From Eleginops maclovinus (Eukaryota > Chordata > Actinopteri > Perciformes > Eleginopidae): a DNA stretch of 64,000 bases. A program made the translations under genes and the position numbers. Shown piece after piece: positions 60,230 to 64,000 of this stretch. The DNA lies in contig NC_086355.1 in the NCBI RefSeq assembly GCF_036324505.1, forward strand, positions 24,920,518 to 24,984,517, in the 5' to 3' direction. Positions within the stretch are counted from its first letter, which is position 1; the number at the start of each line of letters is the position of its first letter. The notes under the pieces were generated by a model. That model worked only from the letters and a program-made list of their open reading frames with translations. It had not been told where the DNA came from and did no database searches.

Positions 60230-62224
60230 TTCTGTTCACATTGCGAAAAGGCCGGACGACGCAATGGATTTACAAAAGGATCGACTAATTTGAGAATGTC
60301 AGCTCTAATTGAACACAGCCAAAGCAATGACCATGTCTCCGCGCTCCATTTAAAGCCACAGCAGGTTGTCATGAAAAGCCACTGCGAGAAGGCCACGGAA
60401 AGTTCTAAGAAAAAGTTGTCATCGCAGCTCAAAATCGTCTTCCATATGGCCACACATGTCATTCCTTCAAACCAGTTTGTTGCGCAGACAGAGCTTCTGC
60501 GAGCTCTCGAGGCTCCAGACTTCGTCACTACCGATGGCATTTATCACCACAGTGACTGTGTTGATGACATGGAGAAGGCATTAGAAGATGTGGTGATGAA
60601 TCAGAAACAGGAAAAAATAAAAAGGAGTGACTTTGTTGGACTGATCATCGACGAAACAGTAAACATCACAGTGAACAAAAAGTTGATAGTTTATCTAAAG
60701 CTGGAAATGGAAGGAAAGGTGGAGATGTGCTTTCTTGGAAATTACGATGTGGACTGTGGGACCGCAAGATGCATTTATGATCGCCTAGTCGCTGTGCTTC
60801 AGGAAATTGATGTAGAACTGTCTCGTGTCATTGGCCTGGGTTCAGATGGTGCAAGCGTAATGATGGGGAGGCATGGTGGGGTTGGTGCTTTGCTTAAGCA
60901 GGTGAATCCCTTCTCCATACAAGTGCACTGCGTGGCCCACAGAGCTGCTCTTGCTGCCCTGGACGCAGAAAAGTCCGTCGACAACATCACATCTTACAAA
61001 AACACAATCTCATCAGTGTACTCCTTCTACAAGCACTCAGCAACAAGAACAAACCGGCTCCGCCAACTTACAGCTGAACTCCACGATGAGGACATGGTCA
61101 GCCTCAAGCAGCCTTGCGCAGTGCGCTGGCTATCCCTACTCAGGGCGGTGAAGGCCATGAAACACAACTGGCCAGCTGTGGTGATGGAGCTAACTGAAGA
61201 GGCCTTGAGAGGAAATGATAAAGCGCAAGGACTGCTAGGTCAAATCCAGAGCTACAGCTTCATAGCCATGACTCACGCATTGTCCGATCTGCTACCTGTG
61301 ATGACCAAGCTGAATTTAGTTTTTCAGAAAGACGACGTCAATCTCTCCAGTATCCGACCAGTAGTGCAAGCATCTGTCGCGGCATTCACACAGTTCCGAG
61401 ATGCCCCGGGTCCAGAAGAGGAGACTTTCCTGGCAGGCTATGAAGACGGCAAGTACATGGATATCAAAGTGACCAACGCAAGCGACCGCTCAATCCAAGC
61501 TTTCAGAAAAGTCAGAGAACGGTTTGTTCAACATCTGATAGATGCCTTACAAGACAGATTCCCCGAAGACTGCTTGGATCTACTTCACTGCTTCGACACC
61601 CTCCTCAATCCTCGTAGATATCCTCCAACTCAGAATGGTAAGAAGGAGCTATTCTTTGTCCCTCTAATTGAAGACATAGGCCTACTATGCCCGATTATTT
61701 TATAGCCTAGACAGCCTATATTCTAATAACTCATCGTTGTCTCCTATTTGCTTCTTCTTCTCTTTTTTTTTCTTCTTTTTTTTTTTTTAGCTCTTCAAGA
61801 ATAGGCAGAACCAGCGATCAGAACGGTTGTTTCCCATTTTACAACTGTTGAGTCTGCAGACACCACTCCTCTTATCAATGCCATTGCCCTGCGACGAGAT
61901 GCCCTCGCTGTGATGACAGCGCTCCGTGGCTATGGGGGATTGCAATTCGCCACAGCCTGTGAAGTCCTCATTCGGGATTTCATCGAAATCTATCCAGAGT
62001 GGGCCAAGCTCGCCAAAATAGCCTGTGTGATCCCAGTCTCAAGTGTTCCCGCAGAGAGGGGTTTTTCGCTGCAGAACCGGATCAAGACCAAGCAGCGAAG
62101 TCGCCTCTCAGAGAACAAAGTTACGCGCCTTATGCGCATCGCAAGTTGTGGAGAGACATTACAAACTTTCGATTTCATGTCGGCAGCTGCCAATTTCAAC
62201 ACTGCCAAAAACCGTAAAAAGTAG

Positions 62225-62769
62225 TGTAATTATAGGCTACGAGGCAGTGTAGGCCTATGAATAATTTGATGGCCTCATGCCTATTAATTTAAAATGTTAC
62301 TTAAACCGCACCATATCAGGTGCACGTCAAGACCGTTGATATAACTTACGTGTAGCCTATTGTTGGGCTGTTAAAAGTCTTAATTGTATGTGGGTAAGGG
62401 GGATTAGTTTATTAAACTAAATAGAAATATTTGTATTTGTTTTTTATTTGTTTGATATATATGGAAGGATGATTGGTTCATCAGATACGTCTCTTAAAAT
62501 TAACTCGGGCACCTCGTGCAAATAACACACGGGGTCGTTTGCGCAATAAGTGTTCACGTAATTATTTGAAAGTAAGGCCAATAAATGTGTTAAATTATTT
62601 TTGTGTGTCAAATTGTCATTTTGTAAGCTACTAGTCTACTTCAAATGTTTCTACACTAGCCTAATTAGGAACGATGGAATATTTGACCGTGGTGTTATCA
62701 AAATGTCCGGAAGGTGAAACCTCGGCCGGTCACTTTGACCGGCAGATTTTTTTTCTAACGGAAACCCTG
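62225..62769 (+). other. hAT-2 3' non-coding region and terminal repeat
   Basis: AT-rich sequence after the transposase stop, ending in the subterminal ccggccgaggtttcaccttc region and terminus. No gene. Confidence 0.6.
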
Positions 62770-63145
62770 ATCATGATCTCTCCTCTGAAGAAAGTTTTCT
62801 ACCGGGAGAAACTCAGCTAAACGCTGCCGTGATTAAACACCATGTTATGTTCCAAACCACATCCAGCATTATCTCTGAAACAGTATGGAGCTCAAACGTT
62901 TCTCTCTCGGTTTACCACAAGGACAGGACCTTTATATTACACACAGTCTCTCCAGTACAGCGTTAGCTCTGAGTGTTAGCGATGCTTGCTAATGTAAACA
63001 CAGACCATATCACTTCCAAAACATGTGGCACATTGTTTCTGATACAGCACATAGCTTGTTCTTTCTCAGTGTTTACCACTAGAACAGTGACATTATATGT
63101 ATTATACTTTAACTCCTTCCTGCAGACATCCTGCTGAATACACAG

Positions 63146-64000
63146 ACAGAACCATCAATTAATGACTATAGGCTCATGTTATTGCCCTCATTTTTAATTA
63201 TTTCAAATGTTCTTCTGAATGCTTCCTCAGCTCAGTATATACATATTTTTATATAAAACTTACTTATTTACCACTGTGACTATGGAGAAGAAGCCAGAGG
63301 CAAGAATAAGAAATAATGAACATTCTGAATGTCATTTGATTAGTAAAAACAAACTGAGCTCCATGCTGTTGTTCACACTGAAACACAAGCTGAGGCTAAA
63401 CTCTCCTGAACTATGTAGGTCCAACCAATGATTACAGTCATGTCCAATAAAAACAATTTCACTTTAATGTATCCATTTTTTCATTCTCAGTCGCTTTAGG
63501 GTCCATTTTAGAATGTTTAAAACCTGACCAGAAGAAGAAGTCTCCCAGCTGTTCCTCTGTAAGCACTCACTGTGCATTTTGAAGAGCCTCTCGGTCTGTA
63601 ACATGGTGCCCTCTCTATGCTGCAATGTTAATGAGTTTTCCCGGAATGTGTGCACAGCCTGTTTCTATCTTTAGATCCACACCTTAGAGGCCACCGTCCC
63701 TTATCTCTGCTGCAAGGCTGGATCACATATCTGAACTGCGGTGAGATTAACACAAAGAGTCAGTGATAGGCTTGAAGGAGGATTTGAGAAAGGTGATTAT
63801 TTGGGAAGACAGCTGCAGCACTGCGCAAAAAGCAATCTGAACGTCAGAGGAAATAAAACAGGTGAAAGCAAACGATCCCGTAAAAAAAAGGCATGTGTAT
63901 TGTTGTAGCCATAAGCCTTGAAAGTCACAGGACACACAGCTGGATTCATGTTATTGCACTGTTTTCTGTGAGGCTTTATCTGTCTTTTGCATCTCAACAT
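63146..64000. other. Unassigned flank
   Basis: No convincing ORF, splice-compatible dpp10 exon, or element end in the last 855 bases on either strand. Confidence 0.5.

Larger units (their letters stand above)
57114..62224 (+). pseudogene. hAT-2 transposase, split by a LINE and one stop
   Basis: Part 1 (57114-57356) starts MAGPRQSSLKSFFL, an Ala run and KRQKSRVFRSDWGEKFTWLR. Part 2 resumes at 60230 with FCSHCEKAGRRNGFTKGSTN (C-x2-C of a BED/TTF-like finger, completed by IEHSQSNDH). The frame is continuous if the LINE is ignored. Then come FVGLIIDETVNI and VIGLGSDGASVMMGRHGGV (catalytic Asp regions) and VHCVAHRAAL. A 153-bp GT-AG intron (61638-61790, long T tract) precedes part 3, whose TAG at about 61800 is the one stop I see before YPEWAKLAKIACVIPVSSVP-AERGFS, the C-terminal hAT dimerisation region, ending at 62224. 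Confidence 0.88.
56731..62769 (+). mobile_element. hAT-2: ZNF862-like hAT element
   Basis: Left end CAGACATTCCGTTG, right end reversed CAGGGTTTCCGTTAG, with a perfect 8-bp target-site duplication ATCATGAT (56723-56730 and 62770-62777) inside repeat H. Subterminal ccggtcaaagtg is present near both ends. 6039 bp including a 2873-bp LINE; about 3.2 kb without it. Confidence 0.9.
56483..63145. mobile_element. Repeat H copy B, split by hAT-2
   Basis: Inverted relative to copy A: 56483-56722 matches 23292-23490 plus a few bases past the hAT-1 site, and 62778-63145 matches 22930-23290. The outer low-coordinate part found in copy A (26319-26382) is mostly missing. It carries four units of the 26-bp tandem repeat and the empty site of hAT-1. 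Confidence 0.75.

Overview
The window is vertebrate nuclear DNA, almost certainly from a ray-finned (teleost) fish. It carries one split protein-coding gene with small GT-AG exons, set in AT-rich introns full of fish-type transposable elements: Tc1/mariner, hAT, a Rex1-like LINE, L1, PIF/Harbinger, and solo LTRs. There is no bacterial-style gene organisation, no CRISPR array, no rRNA, and no intact host gene apart from the split one.

The host gene is on the minus strand and is best read as dpp10 (an inactive dipeptidyl-peptidase-like auxiliary subunit of Kv4 channels). I could place 20 coding exons between 39703 (5'-most seen) and the stop codon at 4560. They cover most of the beta-propeller and the alpha/beta-hydrolase domain. 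All splice phases agree except at one gap, where the expected small exon with the ERYLG-type motif was not found between e17 (10134-10233) and e18 (7084-7156). The nucleophile elbow reads GKA-YGGY, so the catalytic Ser is Ala, while the Asp and His of the triad remain. The N-terminal exons (cytoplasmic tail, membrane segment, start of the propeller) are not recognised and probably lie beyond 64000. The interval 39704-64000 would then be the 3' part of a very large intron.

Region by region: 1-4559 is 3' flank/3' UTR with MITEs. 4560-12826 holds the hydrolase exons, a Rex1-like tail, a solo LTR (5733-6100), a Tc1 relic and a cluster of tRNA-Phe-derived sequences. 13466-16282 is a 5'-truncated L1 with a 10-bp target-site duplication, followed by a (TATC)n array. 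18180-22531 is an exon-dense stretch. 22573-26382 is a non-autonomous repeat ('H') split by a ZBED-like hAT. 26654-39703 holds the remaining exons, a Tc1 copy and solo LTRs; one LTR (39114-39645) sits against a splice donor and its duplicated target is the donor itself. 40000-64000 is repeat-dominated: an integrase-type element carrying a fold-back element (44583-47143); an LTR-like repeat invaded by a LINE that was itself invaded by Tc1 (about 47930-51880); a Harbinger remnant; a possible solo LTR; and a second H copy split by a ZNF862-like hAT, which is in turn split by a Rex1-like LINE (56483-63145).

The mobile elements form a readable order of insertion. The two H copies supply each other's empty sites for the two hAT insertions, and the hAT reading frame continues across the LINE. 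No novel multigene system was found. The most noteworthy points are the LTR at the dpp10 donor, the Ser-to-Ala elbow with a missing neighbouring exon, the fold-back element built of GTCGA-type motifs, the tRNA-Phe cluster, and a PCNA-binding-like motif in one hAT transposase.
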